A stretch of DNA of 64,000 bases from Flavobacterium sp. ZT3R18 (lineage in GTDB: Bacteria; Bacteroidota; Bacteroidia; Flavobacteriales; Flavobacteriaceae), in NCBI RefSeq assembly GCF_007097385.1, contig NZ_VJZS01000002.1, positions 221,164 through 285,163 on the forward strand, given 5' to 3'. Below are positions 1 through 8,257 of this stretch, piece by piece. Position numbers and translations under genes: made by a program. The notes under the pieces were generated by a model, which ran no database searches, was not told the DNA's origin, and saw nothing but the letters and a program-made list of their open reading frames with translations. Each line of letters starts with the position of its first letter. The first letter of the stretch is position 1.

Positions 1-60
1 AATTTGACATATGCCATTAGAGATGTATATGACGCTAATGGATTTCCAACGGAAATATAA
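1..60 (+). CDS. 3' end of an unidentified gene (partial)
   Basis: The first 60 bases read as an open frame of 19 codons ending in TAA, with a peptide ending DVYDANGFPTEI. Codon use looks like a normal coding tail, and a new gene starts 60 bp later on the same strand. Only this C-terminal fragment is in the window, so the family cannot be named. Confidence 0.45.
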   Translation, partial: NLTYAIRDVYDANGFPTEI

Positions 61-120
61 AACTGATAAAACGTAGATAACTTATAAGTATCTTTAAAAA
101 AAATAATTGATCAAAACAGC

Positions 121-840
121 ATGAATAAAGAAATAATAGAAAAAGTAACAAAGTCTTGTAATGAAATTTTTGCAGACCAAAAGAACTATAAACTCCCAGA
201 TGAGTATAATTACGGACATTTGCCACTATGTGTAATCGACTCCATATTTTCAATTGGGGTGAAATACGAGGCCGTTAAAAATGTAGTCAACCGTTTTTGC
301 GACCATTACAAAATCGACAAATCCTCAAACACTGAAGAGCTGACAACCTCACACTTTTTGGAACTAATGGAGCAGCAAACTGTTCAGGAACTAGCTGAAA
401 ACATATATAAAAACCGCCAAAGAACCTCCACGGTCAGTGGAATTCTGAAATCAGAAGCAGTTGTGTTATTCCTAAAAGTGTTACAGAAGTACAAAGTAGA
501 AAGCTTAAACGACATTGATAAAATCATCACTAACGACCAATTTGAAATTGAAATAAAAAAAATATCTGGACAAAAAAGTGGGATTTCTTTACAATATTTC
601 TTTATGCTTGCTGGTTCAGATGATTTAATAAAACCAGACAGAATGATTCTTCGTTTTTTAGAGAATATTTTAGAAGAAAAAGTAAGTTTAAATGATTGTC
701 AAGTTATTCTTACTGGTGTGACAGAGCAATTAAAAAATAATGGTTTTAATATCACAGCTAAAAAACTTGATAATTTGATTTGGAACTATCAACGAGATAT
801 TCAAACAGATTCTCCGACAATTCAAGATGACACTCTGTAA
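121..840 (+). CDS. HhH-GPD-like protein of unknown function
   Basis: This 239-residue soluble protein has no signal peptide or membrane segment. Residues 150-175 (GQKSGISLQYFFMLAGSDDL followed by IKPDRM) resemble the helix-hairpin-helix, Gly-Pro-Asp core of endonuclease III-like base-excision enzymes. In that family the Asp of the VKPDR-type motif is catalytic, and D173 would be its equivalent. I see no iron-sulfur cysteine cluster, and the N-terminal half (GHLPLCVIDSIFSIG, residues 32-46) is only loosely similar to DNA glycosylase folds. It starts 60 bp after the end of an upstream gene and is followed by a strong terminator. A DNA repair or DNA-modification role is an inference. The gene itself is clearly real. 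Confidence 0.7.
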   Translation: MNKEIIEKVTKSCNEIFADQKNYKLPDEYNYGHLPLCVIDSIFSIGVKYEAVKNVVNRFCDHYKIDKSSNTEELTTSHFLELMEQQTVQELAENIYKNRQRTSTVSGILKSEAVVLFLKVLQKYKVESLNDIDKIITNDQFEIEIKKISGQKSGISLQYFFMLAGSDDLIKPDRMILRFLENILEEKVSLNDCQVILTGVTEQLKNNGFNITAKKLDNLIWNYQRDIQTDSPTIQDDTL

Positions 841-855
841 TGTGAGTGTAAATAG

Positions 856-882
856 AAAAGCCGTCAATCACTGACGGCTTTT
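856..882. terminator. Bidirectional intrinsic terminator
   Basis: An 11-bp perfect stem (AAAAGCCGTCA / TGACGGCTTTT) with a 5-base loop has A and T runs on its two sides. It lies between the convergent HhH-like gene and the WYL regulator and can serve both. Confidence 0.85.
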
Positions 883-896
883 TGCATATAAAGGAA

Positions 897-1766
897 TTAT
901 TGATTCCGCTCCATTGCTTCCTTGAAATAGTTGAAAAATCTTTCACGCAAGTGCAAAGGCTCAATGATTTCAATTGAACGAGCATGAGACAATAGTTCTG
1001 TAAATAAATCGTCAATAATTTTAATATTGAGAGTGACCTCCACACGTCCATTCTTTTCTTTTATTTCTTGTTCGGGAAGGATTGGGTACGATTTGATGTA
1101 ATTAGCTTCTTCCTTGCTGTAAGACAGAATTACCTTTTCGGCAGGGCTTTCAGAAGTATACATGGCAAAACAATCTTCGTATTTTTTTATCAACTCCAAC
1201 TTGTTTAGTTTTCTTTCGAATTTGTTTCCGTTTTCTTCTAATAATGTTATCCTATCAAGTCCATAAGACCGAAACGTTCCATCTTCTTTAGTTCCTAAAA
1301 CATACCAACGTCCACGACTTTCTTTTAGAGCAAGAGGCTATAAAAAGCATTCTTTTAATTCCCCCGATTCGTTATTGACGTAATTGTGATGTAAAAATGT
1401 AACTGCTTTTTGGTCTTCTATACACTTTTTAAGTATAAAAAAATGTTCCGTACCTGTGGCTTTTCTTTTCTCGGGAATGATAAATTCATTTACCCCATCA
1501 GTACTGTGAACAAAAGCAAGTAACTCAAAAGTTTCTAGGATTAAAAGAGCTTCTCCCTCGATTTCGCCATCAATTTTATATCCTTTTGCTTTAGAATCGT
1601 ATCTTAAATTGGGAGTGAAAAATTGTTTTATAGCTTCAATATCACGCTTAAAAGTTGCTGGTTTTATATCGAATTTTTTTTGTAACTCAGCCACTGAAGG
1701 GCATTCTACTCTTTGAATTTCTCTCAAAATGGAAACCTGCCGTTTTAACGGTTCAAAATTTGACAT
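897..1766 (-). pseudogene. WYL-domain transcriptional regulator interrupted by an in-frame amber codon
   Basis: Read from 1766 down, the frame gives an N-terminal helix-turn-helix typical of YafY/DeoR-like regulators (LKRQVSILREIQRVECPSV, then AELQKKFDIKPATFKRDI). The WYL region starts with KKCIEDQKAVTFLHH. A TAG at 1338-1340 stops it after GELKECFL. The same frame continues without any shift as PLALKESRGRWYVLGT and SYGLDRI, which is the conserved WYL core, and runs to a normal stop at 897. Together this is about 288 residues, the usual size for the family. A CAG to TAG change is the simplest cause. Restart at the downstream Met (1199) would give only a C-terminal fragment, so the gene is probably dead or depends on stop readthrough. 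Family members usually sense ligands through the WYL domain and control DNA damage or defence genes. Confidence 0.8.
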
Positions 1767-2067
1767 AGTTTTTTGTTTTAAAAGAGAAAAATCTAAACAA
1801 TCACTTTTTTTGACAGTTTAGATTTAATCCTTTACTAATTGACATCAATATTATTGTCTTCGATTGTTTTCTTATAATAGTATTTTGCTACCTTAATTTT
1901 TGATATTTTTTGTGAAAATTCAACTTCTGAAAAATAGCGTAAAAAATGTAACTGTAAGTTGTTAAGATTTTTGGCTACTGTGCTTATTTTTTTACTTTAG
2001 AAGTAAATTAAACCAAAGAGTTTTTTAAATGCAAATAAAGAAACTAAATCCGTGGGTACTAGTTTTA
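1767..2067. other. Intergenic, no gene seen
   Basis: About 300 bp of AT-rich DNA between the WYL regulator start and the end of the toxin gene. It should contain the promoter of the leftward WYL gene, but I see no clear promoter box, repeat or RNA structure. Confidence 0.4.
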
Positions 2068-2340
2068 TCACTTAAATAAATCACTATGGGTTCCTGTTCT
2101 GGCCAAATAGATCGTGTTTCCATCAACATAATACCAAATTAGTAACCAATCGGGTTTTATGTGACACTCCCAACAACCAGCATAATCCCCACTCAAAGTA
2201 TGAGGTCTGTATTTTGCAGATGCTTCTCCTGTACTTTCTAATTCGGATATTATTTTTTTAAATTCGGAGAAATCATAATTCCTTTTCTGACAAAGTTTAA
2301 CATCCTTTTTGAATTTTGATGCGTAAATTAACTCGTACAT
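2068..2340 (-). CDS. YafQ-family type II toxin (RelE superfamily mRNA interferase)
   Basis: The 90-residue protein has the YafQ layout: a basic N-terminus (YASKFKKDVKLCQKRNYD), the central HTLSGDYAGCWECHIKPDWL and the C-terminal LARTGTHSDLFK. In YafQ the His of the RTGSHSDLF motif is catalytic, and it is present here. Such toxins cut mRNA on the ribosome and are neutralised by a co-encoded antitoxin. The start codon overlaps the antitoxin stop by one base (TAATG), so the two are translationally coupled. All family motifs are present, so it is probably active. Confidence 0.88.
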   Translation of the reverse strand: MYELIYASKFKKDVKLCQKRNYDFSEFKKIISELESTGEASAKYRPHTLSGDYAGCWECHIKPDWLLIWYYVDGNTIYLARTGTHSDLFK

Positions 2341-2612
2341 TAAATCCCAAGTGATTTGAATAAGTCTTTAGAATTCTTTGTTTTAGTAAGACCTACACCG
2401 TTTTTTATGTCGTTTATAGCCTTTACAGTTTCAGCATTAGGAATGTTGTTAGTTGCGGGATGTTTTTTTTCTTTAGCCGTAGTTTTATCTGATGCAACAG
2501 GATTTTTAATTATTTCTAATCCTTTCACATCTTTAAAAAAAGTCTCAGCCATTGCCAAAAAGGCTTTTCCAGCTTTGCTGCTTTCGTCTAAATTTACAGT
2601 AAATGAAGTCAT
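2340..2612 (-). CDS. Antitoxin of the YafQ-type pair (RelB/DinJ-like)
   Basis: This 90-residue gene lies directly upstream of the toxin, with a one-base overlap, in the normal antitoxin-first order. The N-terminus (MTSFTVNLDESSKAGKAFLA) suits a short ribbon-helix-helix-like DNA-binding part. The C-terminal half (NIPNAETVKAINDIKNGVG, then KDLFKSLGI) resembles the toxin-wrapping tail of RelB/DinJ proteins. Such antitoxins usually repress their own operon together with the toxin. The assignment rests mainly on position and the C-terminal motif, since the sequence itself is divergent. Confidence 0.75.
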   Translation of the reverse strand: MTSFTVNLDESSKAGKAFLAMAETFFKDVKGLEIIKNPVASDKTTAKEKKHPATNNIPNAETVKAINDIKNGVGLTKTKNSKDLFKSLGI

Positions 2613-2773
2613 CGTTTTGTTGTTTTATAGTACAAATGTACAAAATTATAGAATCCTTCATTTTTTAAAACACAAAATAAAACTGTAACCAGTTAGTAAT
2701 TAGTCTTTAGGTTAGAATCAAAATTTCTAACCTAAAACAACCAAAATAGTTTTTAATTACAGATTTTTTTCCT

Positions 2774-3346
2774 TTAATCCTTCACAAAATCCTTTACCAA
2801 CTGATAGGCTTCTTCAAGGGCGGTAGGCAAATCGTAGTTTTTGATAATCACATCAAATTGCGGTGCAGTAGCTAGTTCTACAGATGCTTTGGCGATTCGC
2901 ATATTGATTTTGTCATCGCTTTCGGTAGAGCGTTCCTTCAATCTTCTTTTGAGTTCATCTACGCTTGGCGGTTTTACAAAAACAGCTAAGGTTTCCTCTG
3001 GAAATTTATGCTTGATACGCAATCCGCCCGAAACATCGATGTCAAAAATCACGTTTTTTCCTAAAGCCCAAATACGTTCGATTTCGCTTTTTAGGGTGCC
3101 GTAGAAATTATCTCTGTACACTTCTTCCCATTCCAGAAAATCTTCGGCTTTGATGTGTTTTTTGAAATCTTCGGTAGAGATAAAATAATAATCTGTTCCG
3201 TTGATTTCTTCGCCACGTGGCGCGCGTGATGCAGCAGAAATGGAGAATTCCAGATTCAAATCTTCTTTTCCTAATAAATGCCTAACTATAGTGGTTTTCC
3301 CAGATCCAGATGGTGCTGAGAATACGATTAATTTCCCTTGTTTCAT
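2774..3346 (-). CDS. gmk: Guanylate kinase
   Basis: Guanylate kinase (190 aa, normal length) converts GMP and ATP to GDP and ADP in nucleotide metabolism. The P-loop GSGKTTIV lies at residues 14-21 after the leader KLIVFSAPS. The GMP-binding segment SRAPRGEEINGTDYYFIS and the lid-region arginines (KRRLKERSTES) are present. It follows the yicC gene by about 50 bp on the same strand, a conserved pairing in bacteria, so the two are probably cotranscribed. The product is cytoplasmic and expected to be essential. Confidence 0.97.
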   Translation of the reverse strand: MKQGKLIVFSAPSGSGKTTIVRHLLGKEDLNLEFSISAASRAPRGEEINGTDYYFISTEDFKKHIKAEDFLEWEEVYRDNFYGTLKSEIERIWALGKNVIFDIDVSGGLRIKHKFPEETLAVFVKPPSVDELKRRLKERSTESDDKINMRIAKASVELATAPQFDVIIKNYDLPTALEEAYQLVKDFVKD

Positions 3347-3378
3347 TTTGTAATATTCTAATTCAAAATCTGATGTCA

Positions 3379-3396
3379 GACGCGATAAATCGCGTC
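3379..3396. repeat. Short palindrome between yicC and gmk
   Basis: GACGCGAT-AA-ATCGCGTC is a perfect 8-bp inverted repeat followed by TCTACAG. It sits in the 50-bp gap between two cotranscribed genes and lacks a T-run, so it is more likely a dispersed intergenic repeat or mRNA processing hairpin than a terminator. Confidence 0.6.
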
Positions 3397-3397
3397 T

Positions 3398-4258
3398 CTA
3401 CAGTACATTCAATACCTGTTCCTTAATTTTTTCCAATTCGTCTTTCATCTGCACGACCAATTTTTGCATTTGTGCGTGATTCGATTTGGATCCCATAGTG
3501 TTGATCTCACGACCCATTTCTTGGGTAATGAATCCTAGTTTTCTACCGTTGGCTTCGGTTCCGTTAATGGTTTCTAGGAAATAATCAAGATGATTGGTTA
3601 GACGTACTTTCTCTTCGGTAATGTCTAGTTTTTCTAGGTAATAAATTAACTCTTGCTCAAAACGGTTTTCATCTACGTTTACTTTTAATTCTGAAATGGC
3701 AGTTTGCAAACGGTCTTTTATCGCTTGAACGCGCTCTGGGTCTAGTGCCAAAGCTTCAGTCATGTATTGACGAATGTTTCCGATTCGCAACTGAAATTCG
3801 TTTTCTAGTGATTGCCCTTCGTCTTTTCTGAAAGTCAGGATATTTTGCAACGCTTCTTCGATAACGGTCTGAATTTGAATCCAATCATTTTCGTCGATCT
3901 CGTCACGTTCTATTTTCATTGTGTCAGGCATACGAACCGCCATTTTCATCAATTCGGTTTCATCGGCATCGGCATAAACTTCTCTCAATTGGCTGATGTA
4001 GGCTTTCACGATTGGCACATTCACTTTGGTGGTGGTTTGTTCTGCGGTACTTTCGATAAAAATAGAAAAATCTACTTTACCTCTTTCCAGTTTCAGGGCG
4101 ATTTGGTTGCGAAGACCCAATTCCATTTCGCGGTAAAGCGAAGGCATTCGAACGTTTAAATCTAAACCTTTGCTGTTTAAGGATTTTACTTCTATTGTAA
4201 TTTTTTTGGATGGTAATTGCAAAGTGGCTTTACCAAAACCCGTCATCGATTGTATCAT
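3398..4258 (-). CDS. yicC: YicC-family endoribonuclease
   Basis: This 286-residue YicC/YloC family protein starts MIQSMTGFGKA, the conserved N-terminus. It ends with the DUF1732 region containing EMGREINTMGSKSNHAQMQ. E. coli YicC is an endoribonuclease that takes part in small RNA turnover, and YloC-type relatives are also RNases. The long helical middle and the acidic metal-binding residues of the C-terminal motif are intact. It is the first gene of the yicC-gmk pair. Confidence 0.93.
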   Translation of the reverse strand: MIQSMTGFGKATLQLPSKKITIEVKSLNSKGLDLNVRMPSLYREMELGLRNQIALKLERGKVDFSIFIESTAEQTTTKVNVPIVKAYISQLREVYADADETELMKMAVRMPDTMKIERDEIDENDWIQIQTVIEEALQNILTFRKDEGQSLENEFQLRIGNIRQYMTEALALDPERVQAIKDRLQTAISELKVNVDENRFEQELIYYLEKLDITEEKVRLTNHLDYFLETINGTEANGRKLGFITQEMGREINTMGSKSNHAQMQKLVVQMKDELEKIKEQVLNVL

Positions 4259-4298
4259 ATTGTTTTCTAAAAGAGGTCAAAGATAAGGAAAAAGTTTT

Positions 4299-4360
4299 TC
4301 AGTCTCAGTCCCAGTTTTTAGTCTCAGTAGCCAGTTTGACTCTGAGACTGAAAACTGAGA
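4299..4360. repeat. Repeated AGTCTCAG / CTGAGACT intergenic sequence
   Basis: Several direct and inverted copies of AGTCTCAGT occur here, including GTCTCAG paired with CTGAGAC. A related stretch lies at 5922-5965 after the second EamA gene. The shared downstream sequence suggests the duplication unit included both the transporter gene and this tail. Confidence 0.6.
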
Positions 4361-4363
4361 CTG

Positions 4364-5263
4364 CTAACTCTTTTTCATTGTTACCAAATAAACTCCGGAA
4401 AACACCAAAATAGCCGAACCAATTTTGACCAAACTCAGCTCATCTTTGCCTAAGCTAATAGCAAAAACAGTAGCGAACAAAGGCTGTAAATAAATGAAAA
4501 CAGCAACAGTGGTTGGTTTTAATTCTTTCATCGAAAGGAGATTTAGCAAATAGGTTAAGAAGGTTGAAATGACAACTACAAAACCTATTTTCCAGTAAAT
4601 ATCCGTTGGTACAATAGCCCAATCAACTGTAGCAAATTGGCTCCAGCCAAAAGGCAAAACCATTAGGAATCCAAATAAATAAATCCATTTTACAAAGGTA
4701 AAAGCATTGTATTTATGCATCAATTTTTTGACGATGATTAAGTAAAAACCATAGGAAATGGCATTGACCAAAACCAGGAAATTACCCAAGCTAGCATTCG
4801 TGGCGCTCCCGATAGATTTTCCGTAAAGGATCAGAAAAGCAGTTCCTATTAATCCCAGAATAATCCCAAACACTTTGCGTTTCTGCATGCGTTCTTTCAT
4901 GATTATTGCCGATAGCACCAAAACAATCATTGGCGTTGTTACCATAATAACGGCGGCAGAAATAGGAGATGTCAAACTCAGTCCCTTGAAAAAAGTCAAC
5001 ATATTAAAAGCCACACCAAAAAAAGCTGACGCAATGATACGCGGAAAATCATTGAGGGCAATTTTTTCATTTTCGTTTTTATTAAAAAGGCTCATTAGGA
5101 ACCACACCAACCAAAATAAAAGCATAGAACCTCCGGCGCGTAATAAAATAAATCCGTAGGCATCAATGTATTTTGGCATTACATCCTTGGCAATGGTAAA
5201 AGTTACTCCGTAAATTATGGAAACGATGGTTGCGCCGATTAAGGCTAGATTTCTTTTTGACAT
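4364..5263 (-). CDS. EamA/DMT-family transporter, copy 1
   Basis: The 299-residue inner-membrane protein has about ten hydrophobic segments in two EamA repeats, as in RhaT/YdcZ-like drug/metabolite transporters. Visible signatures are the first-half VTFTIAKDVMPKYIDAYGFI and LRAGGS, and the end-of-repeat motif ELKPTTVAVFIYLQPLFATV. The substrate cannot be told from sequence; the family exports metabolites or amino acids. It is closely related to the gene at 5976-6875. The first 80-100 residues are almost identical at DNA level while the rest has diverged, which suggests gene conversion. A toxin-antitoxin pair lies between the two copies. Confidence 0.92.
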   Translation of the reverse strand: MSKRNLALIGATIVSIIYGVTFTIAKDVMPKYIDAYGFILLRAGGSMLLFWLVWFLMSLFNKNENEKIALNDFPRIIASAFFGVAFNMLTFFKGLSLTSPISAAVIMVTTPMIVLVLSAIIMKERMQKRKVFGIILGLIGTAFLILYGKSIGSATNASLGNFLVLVNAISYGFYLIIVKKLMHKYNAFTFVKWIYLFGFLMVLPFGWSQFATVDWAIVPTDIYWKIGFVVVISTFLTYLLNLLSMKELKPTTVAVFIYLQPLFATVFAISLGKDELSLVKIGSAILVFSGVYLVTMKKS

Positions 5264-5328
5264 TAAAATTTGGGGTTTTGGTTTAAATTTTTTCTTTCCT
5301 CATATTGTAGGTTTAGAGGGAGAGGCTT

Positions 5329-5661
5329 TTATTCTAAATCTATACTTTTTATCAGTTCTCGAATGGTAGCATCAGAAATTGTAGTGTGATCTGATTTATC
5401 GTAAATAGAAAGTAAATAAACGGTTTCTTCTTGAATGTAAATATAGGTAATAACTCTGGCACCACCACTTTTACCTTTCCCTTTGGAAGTAATTGCCATT
5501 CTAATTTTATAGCAATTTTGAATGATTTCATCGCCCATTTTTGGGTTAATTTCTAAGTTATCCAAAAGTTTTTCATAGTCTTTTGGAATAGAACGATGTT
5601 TTTTTGACAATGATTTTAGTTCTTTATCAAATGTTGGGATAGAGATGATTTTATAACTCAT
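5329..5661 (-). CDS. RelE/ParE-family toxin
   Basis: This 110-residue basic protein begins MSYKIISIPTFDKELKSLSK, the classic RelE/ParE opening. It continues with KIRMAITSKGKGKSGGARVI, YIYIQEETVYLLSIYDKSD and a helical C-terminus. The Gly-Gly-Ala-Arg segment and the YLLSIYDK strand are typical of RelE-like mRNA interferases. Its start overlaps the end of the upstream antitoxin gene by 11 bases, so the two are translationally coupled. The target (mRNA or gyrase) cannot be decided by reading. Confidence 0.85.
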   Translation of the reverse strand: MSYKIISIPTFDKELKSLSKKHRSIPKDYEKLLDNLEINPKMGDEIIQNCYKIRMAITSKGKGKSGGARVITYIYIQEETVYLLSIYDKSDHTTISDATIRELIKSIDLE

Positions 5662-5884
5662 CTAATAATTCTCTTGCGGGTCTTCCTTTTAGTTTTCCAG
5701 CTTTTATCAGCTTCATTTCTTCAACAGCTTGTCGAATGTTGTTTAAGATTTCTTCTTCTGTTTGTTCTGGTTCTTCCCAGATTTTCAGATTTTCATACAT
5801 TGCTTTCATTTGTTTCCATTCTTTTATTGGAATAAAAACTCCCGCAGGTTTTCCATTTTCGTTTTGAATGATTTGTAAACTCAT
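5651..5884 (-). CDS. Antitoxin partner of the RelE/ParE-type toxin
   Basis: This small acidic 77-residue protein sits just upstream of the toxin and overlaps it by 11 bases. The N-terminus (MSLQIIQNENGKPAGVFIPI, then KEWKQM) is the strand-rich start seen in Phd/YefM-like or similar antitoxins. The C-terminal half is charged and helical (EEILNNIRQAVEEMKLIKAG). The order antitoxin then toxin is normal. The pair is wedged between two duplicated EamA transporter genes. Confidence 0.8.
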   Translation of the reverse strand: MSLQIIQNENGKPAGVFIPIKEWKQMKAMYENLKIWEEPEQTEEEILNNIRQAVEEMKLIKAGKLKGRPARELLDEL

Positions 5885-5975
5885 GGCATTGATATTTAGA
5901 GTGTAAAGGTAATTAAAAGTTTTCAGTCTCAGTCCCAGTTATCAGTTTGAGATAAGAGACTAAAAATCGTAGCTA

Positions 5976-6875
5976 CTAACTCTTCTTCTGTGTAACCAAA
6001 TATACTCCAGAAAATATTAGAATAGTCGAACCAACTTTAACGAAACTCAAGGTGTCTTTTCCTAAGCTTATTGCAAAAATGGATGCAAATAAAGGCTGTA
6101 AATACATAAACACTGCGACTGTGGTTGGTTTTAATTCTTTCATCGAAAGTAAATTTAATAAATATGTTAAGAAAGTCGAGATGACTACCACAAAACCTAT
6201 TTTCCAGTAAATGGTCGTTGGTACAATAGCCCAATCAACGATAGCAAATTGGCTCCAGCCAAAAGGCAAAACCATTAGGAAACCAAACAGATAAATCCAT
6301 TTTACAAAAGTAAAAGCGCTGTATTTATTCATTAATTTTTTGACAATAATCAGATAGAACCCATAAGAAATGGCACTAACCAAAACCAATAAATTCCCAA
6401 GTTCTGATTGGGAAGTATCGCCTATAGACTTACCATAAAGGATCAAAAAAGCAGTTCCAATCAAGCCTAGTACGATTCCCAAGACCATTCTTTTTTTGAT
6501 GTGTTCCTTCATAATAATAGCCGAAAGCACCAACACTATCATAGGAGTAGAAACCATAATTACAGCTCCTGAAATGGGAGAGGTCAAACTCAAACCCTTG
6601 AAAAAAGTGAGAAAATTAAAGGCCACACCGAAAAAAGCTGACGCAATGATACGCGGAAAATCATTGAGGGCAATTTTTTCATTTTCGTTTTTATTAAAAA
6701 GGCTCATTAGGAACCACACCAACCAAAATAAAAGCATAGAACCACCGGCACGTAATAAAATAAATCCATAGGCATCAATGTATTTTGGCATTACATCCTT
6801 GGCAATGGTAAAAGTAACTCCGTAAATTATGGAAACGATGGTTGCGCCCATTAAGGCTAGATTTCTTTTTGACAT
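5976..6875 (-). CDS. EamA/DMT-family transporter, copy 2
   Basis: This 299-residue membrane transporter is a paralogue of the gene at 4364-5263, with the same two-EamA-repeat layout. The N-terminal third matches copy 1 almost base for base, while the C-terminal part differs at many positions (for example YLQPLFASIFAISLGKDTLS here). The start codon overlaps the stop of the ArsC-like gene upstream by one base (TAATG), so it forms an operon with that gene. This overlap suggests copy 2 occupies the ancestral site and copy 1 arose by duplication, which is an inference. Confidence 0.92.
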   Translation of the reverse strand: MSKRNLALMGATIVSIIYGVTFTIAKDVMPKYIDAYGFILLRAGGSMLLFWLVWFLMSLFNKNENEKIALNDFPRIIASAFFGVAFNFLTFFKGLSLTSPISGAVIMVSTPMIVLVLSAIIMKEHIKKRMVLGIVLGLIGTAFLILYGKSIGDTSQSELGNLLVLVSAISYGFYLIIVKKLMNKYSAFTFVKWIYLFGFLMVLPFGWSQFAIVDWAIVPTTIYWKIGFVVVISTFLTYLLNLLSMKELKPTTVAVFMYLQPLFASIFAISLGKDTLSFVKVGSTILIFSGVYLVTQKKS

Positions 6876-7225
6876 TAACCCAAAGCTTTCATTACTTGTA
6901 ACATATTTTGTTGCGTATTACCAATGTATATTTTGTCGTTTATGATAAAAACGGGGCGACTCAAGAAGGTATAATGTTCCAAGATGTATTTCTTGTAATC
7001 ATCCTCAGTAAGGGATTTGTTTTTTAAATCCATCGATTTGTAGAGTACTGCTTTTTTGCTAAACAAAGTTTCGTAACTTCCAGAAAGGCAGTACATTTCT
7101 TCTAGTTCTTCAGCTGTAATTGGGTTTTGTTTGATGTCGTGAAAAGCCAGATCATGGTCTTTCGGAAGAGATTTTATAATTTTTCGGCAAGTATCGCAGG
7201 AAGCGAGATAGTATATTTTGTTCAT
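6875..7225 (-). CDS. ArsC/Spx-family reductase-like protein
   Basis: This 116-residue thioredoxin-fold protein starts MNKIYYLASCDTCRKIIKSL with a CxxC (CDTC) motif at residues 10-13. ArsC-family features follow: FHDIKQNPITAEELEEMY, the conserved RPVFIINDKIYIGN near the C-terminus, and a length close to Spx/ArsC proteins. Classical arsenate reductases use one catalytic Cys with downstream Arg residues. The CxxC and absence of an ars operon make a general thiol-redox or Spx-like role equally possible. The next gene on the strand, an EamA transporter, overlaps its stop codon. Confidence 0.85.
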   Translation of the reverse strand: MNKIYYLASCDTCRKIIKSLPKDHDLAFHDIKQNPITAEELEEMYCLSGSYETLFSKKAVLYKSMDLKNKSLTEDDYKKYILEHYTFLSRPVFIINDKIYIGNTQQNMLQVMKALG

Positions 7226-7308
7226 ATTTTCTAATTTCTAAATGCAAAGGAAAACATTTGACACTTAAAATGTTTAATTTTATCGAAAATTTCCAAATCG
7301 CAAGAAAA

Positions 7309-7764
7309 ATGCACAAAATGTTTAATGTTACTAGAACGAGCAGAAAAGTACTGTCCCAGTTTATAGAAAATTTTACTTTAGATCAATTGAATGAAATTCC
7401 GGATGGATTTAATAATAATTTGATTTGGAACATCGCTCATATTGTGGTAACGCAACAACGATTGGTTTATAAATTTTCGGGGTTGCCGTTGAGAATCTCT
7501 GGCGAAATATTCGAAAAATACAAAGGCGGAACCAAACCAAACGGAGCTGTTTCTCAATCTGAAGTTGAAGAGATTCAGTCCTTGCTTTTTGAAACCATTG
7601 ATCAAACCGAAGCCGATTTTAACAGTGATGTTTTTAAAAATTATCAGGAATATACAACTTCTATCGGTTTGACTATTACAAGTATTGAAGATGCCATTTC
7701 TTTTAATAACTATCATGAAGCGCTGCATACCGGAGTAATAATGAGCATCAGAAAATTTATTTAA
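7309..7764 (+). CDS. DinB-like protein, copy 1
   Basis: This is a 151-residue DinB/YfiT-type four-helix-bundle protein. The pattern NLIWNIAHIVVTQQRLVYKF gives the first metal-site His. The C-terminal NNYHEALHTGVIMS gives the other His residues in the usual H-x3-H spacing. The open frame extends upstream to a TTG at 7258, but I chose the ATG at 7309 because the tandem paralogue starts at the equivalent residue (MQQTLDITRVSRK versus MHKMFNVTRTSRK). Many family members are metal-dependent thiol transferases or hydrolases; the substrate is unknown. The next gene, 37 bp on, is a close paralogue. Confidence 0.85.
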   Translation: MHKMFNVTRTSRKVLSQFIENFTLDQLNEIPDGFNNNLIWNIAHIVVTQQRLVYKFSGLPLRISGEIFEKYKGGTKPNGAVSQSEVEEIQSLLFETIDQTEADFNSDVFKNYQEYTTSIGLTITSIEDAISFNNYHEALHTGVIMSIRKFI

Positions 7765-7801
7765 CCTTCGAATTTATTATTTTCATTAAAAATTAGAAAA
7801 A

Positions 7802-8257
7802 ATGCAACAAACATTAGACATTACAAGAGTCAGCAGAAAAATGGTAGCTCCATTTTTGGAGAACTATACCTTGGAACAATTGAATAAGATTCCAGAAGGA
7901 TACAGTAATAATTTAATTTGGAATATTGGACATATAGTTGTGGCACAGCAATTATTGGTTCATAAATTATCCGGTTTGCCGATGATGGTATCTGAAGCAA
8001 TGATTGGTAAATACATGAAAGGAGCCAAGCCAGAAGGTATAGTGACGCAAGCCGAGGTAGATGAAATCAAAGCATTACTGTTTAAAACACTAGATCAAAC
8101 TGAGGCGGATTACAGCAATAAAAAATTTAATAATTTTCAGGAATATCCAACTTCAACAGGATTTGTCCTAAAAAGTGCCGAAGACGCTATAGCATTCAAT
8201 AGCTTTCATGAAGGACTTCATGTTGGAATAATGATGAGCCTTAGAAAGTTGGTGTAA
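7802..8257 (+). CDS. DinB-like protein, copy 2
   Basis: This 151-residue DinB/YfiT-type protein is a tandem paralogue of the gene before it and is colinear along its full length. The putative metal ligands are kept (NIGHIVVAQQLLVHKL and FHEGLHVGIMM). The start ATG is directly preceded by an A-rich stretch, as is normal in this phylum. The head-to-tail arrangement with similar length points to a local duplication. No partner suggests a pathway, although the following gene encodes a sulfur amino acid enzyme. Confidence 0.88.
   Translation: MQQTLDITRVSRKMVAPFLENYTLEQLNKIPEGYSNNLIWNIGHIVVAQQLLVHKLSGLPMMVSEAMIGKYMKGAKPEGIVTQAEVDEIKALLFKTLDQTEADYSNKKFNNFQEYPTSTGFVLKSAEDAIAFNSFHEGLHVGIMMSLRKLV

Noticed and set aside
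4303..4360. Intrinsic terminator after EamA copy 1
   Set aside because: Inverted AGTCTCAG/CTGAGACT arms exist but there is no T-run on either strand; better described as a repeat.
7258..7308. Upstream extension of the first DinB-like gene from a TTG
   Set aside because: The tandem paralogue begins at the residue matching the ATG at 7309, and the extra 17 residues look unlike protein conserved in the family.
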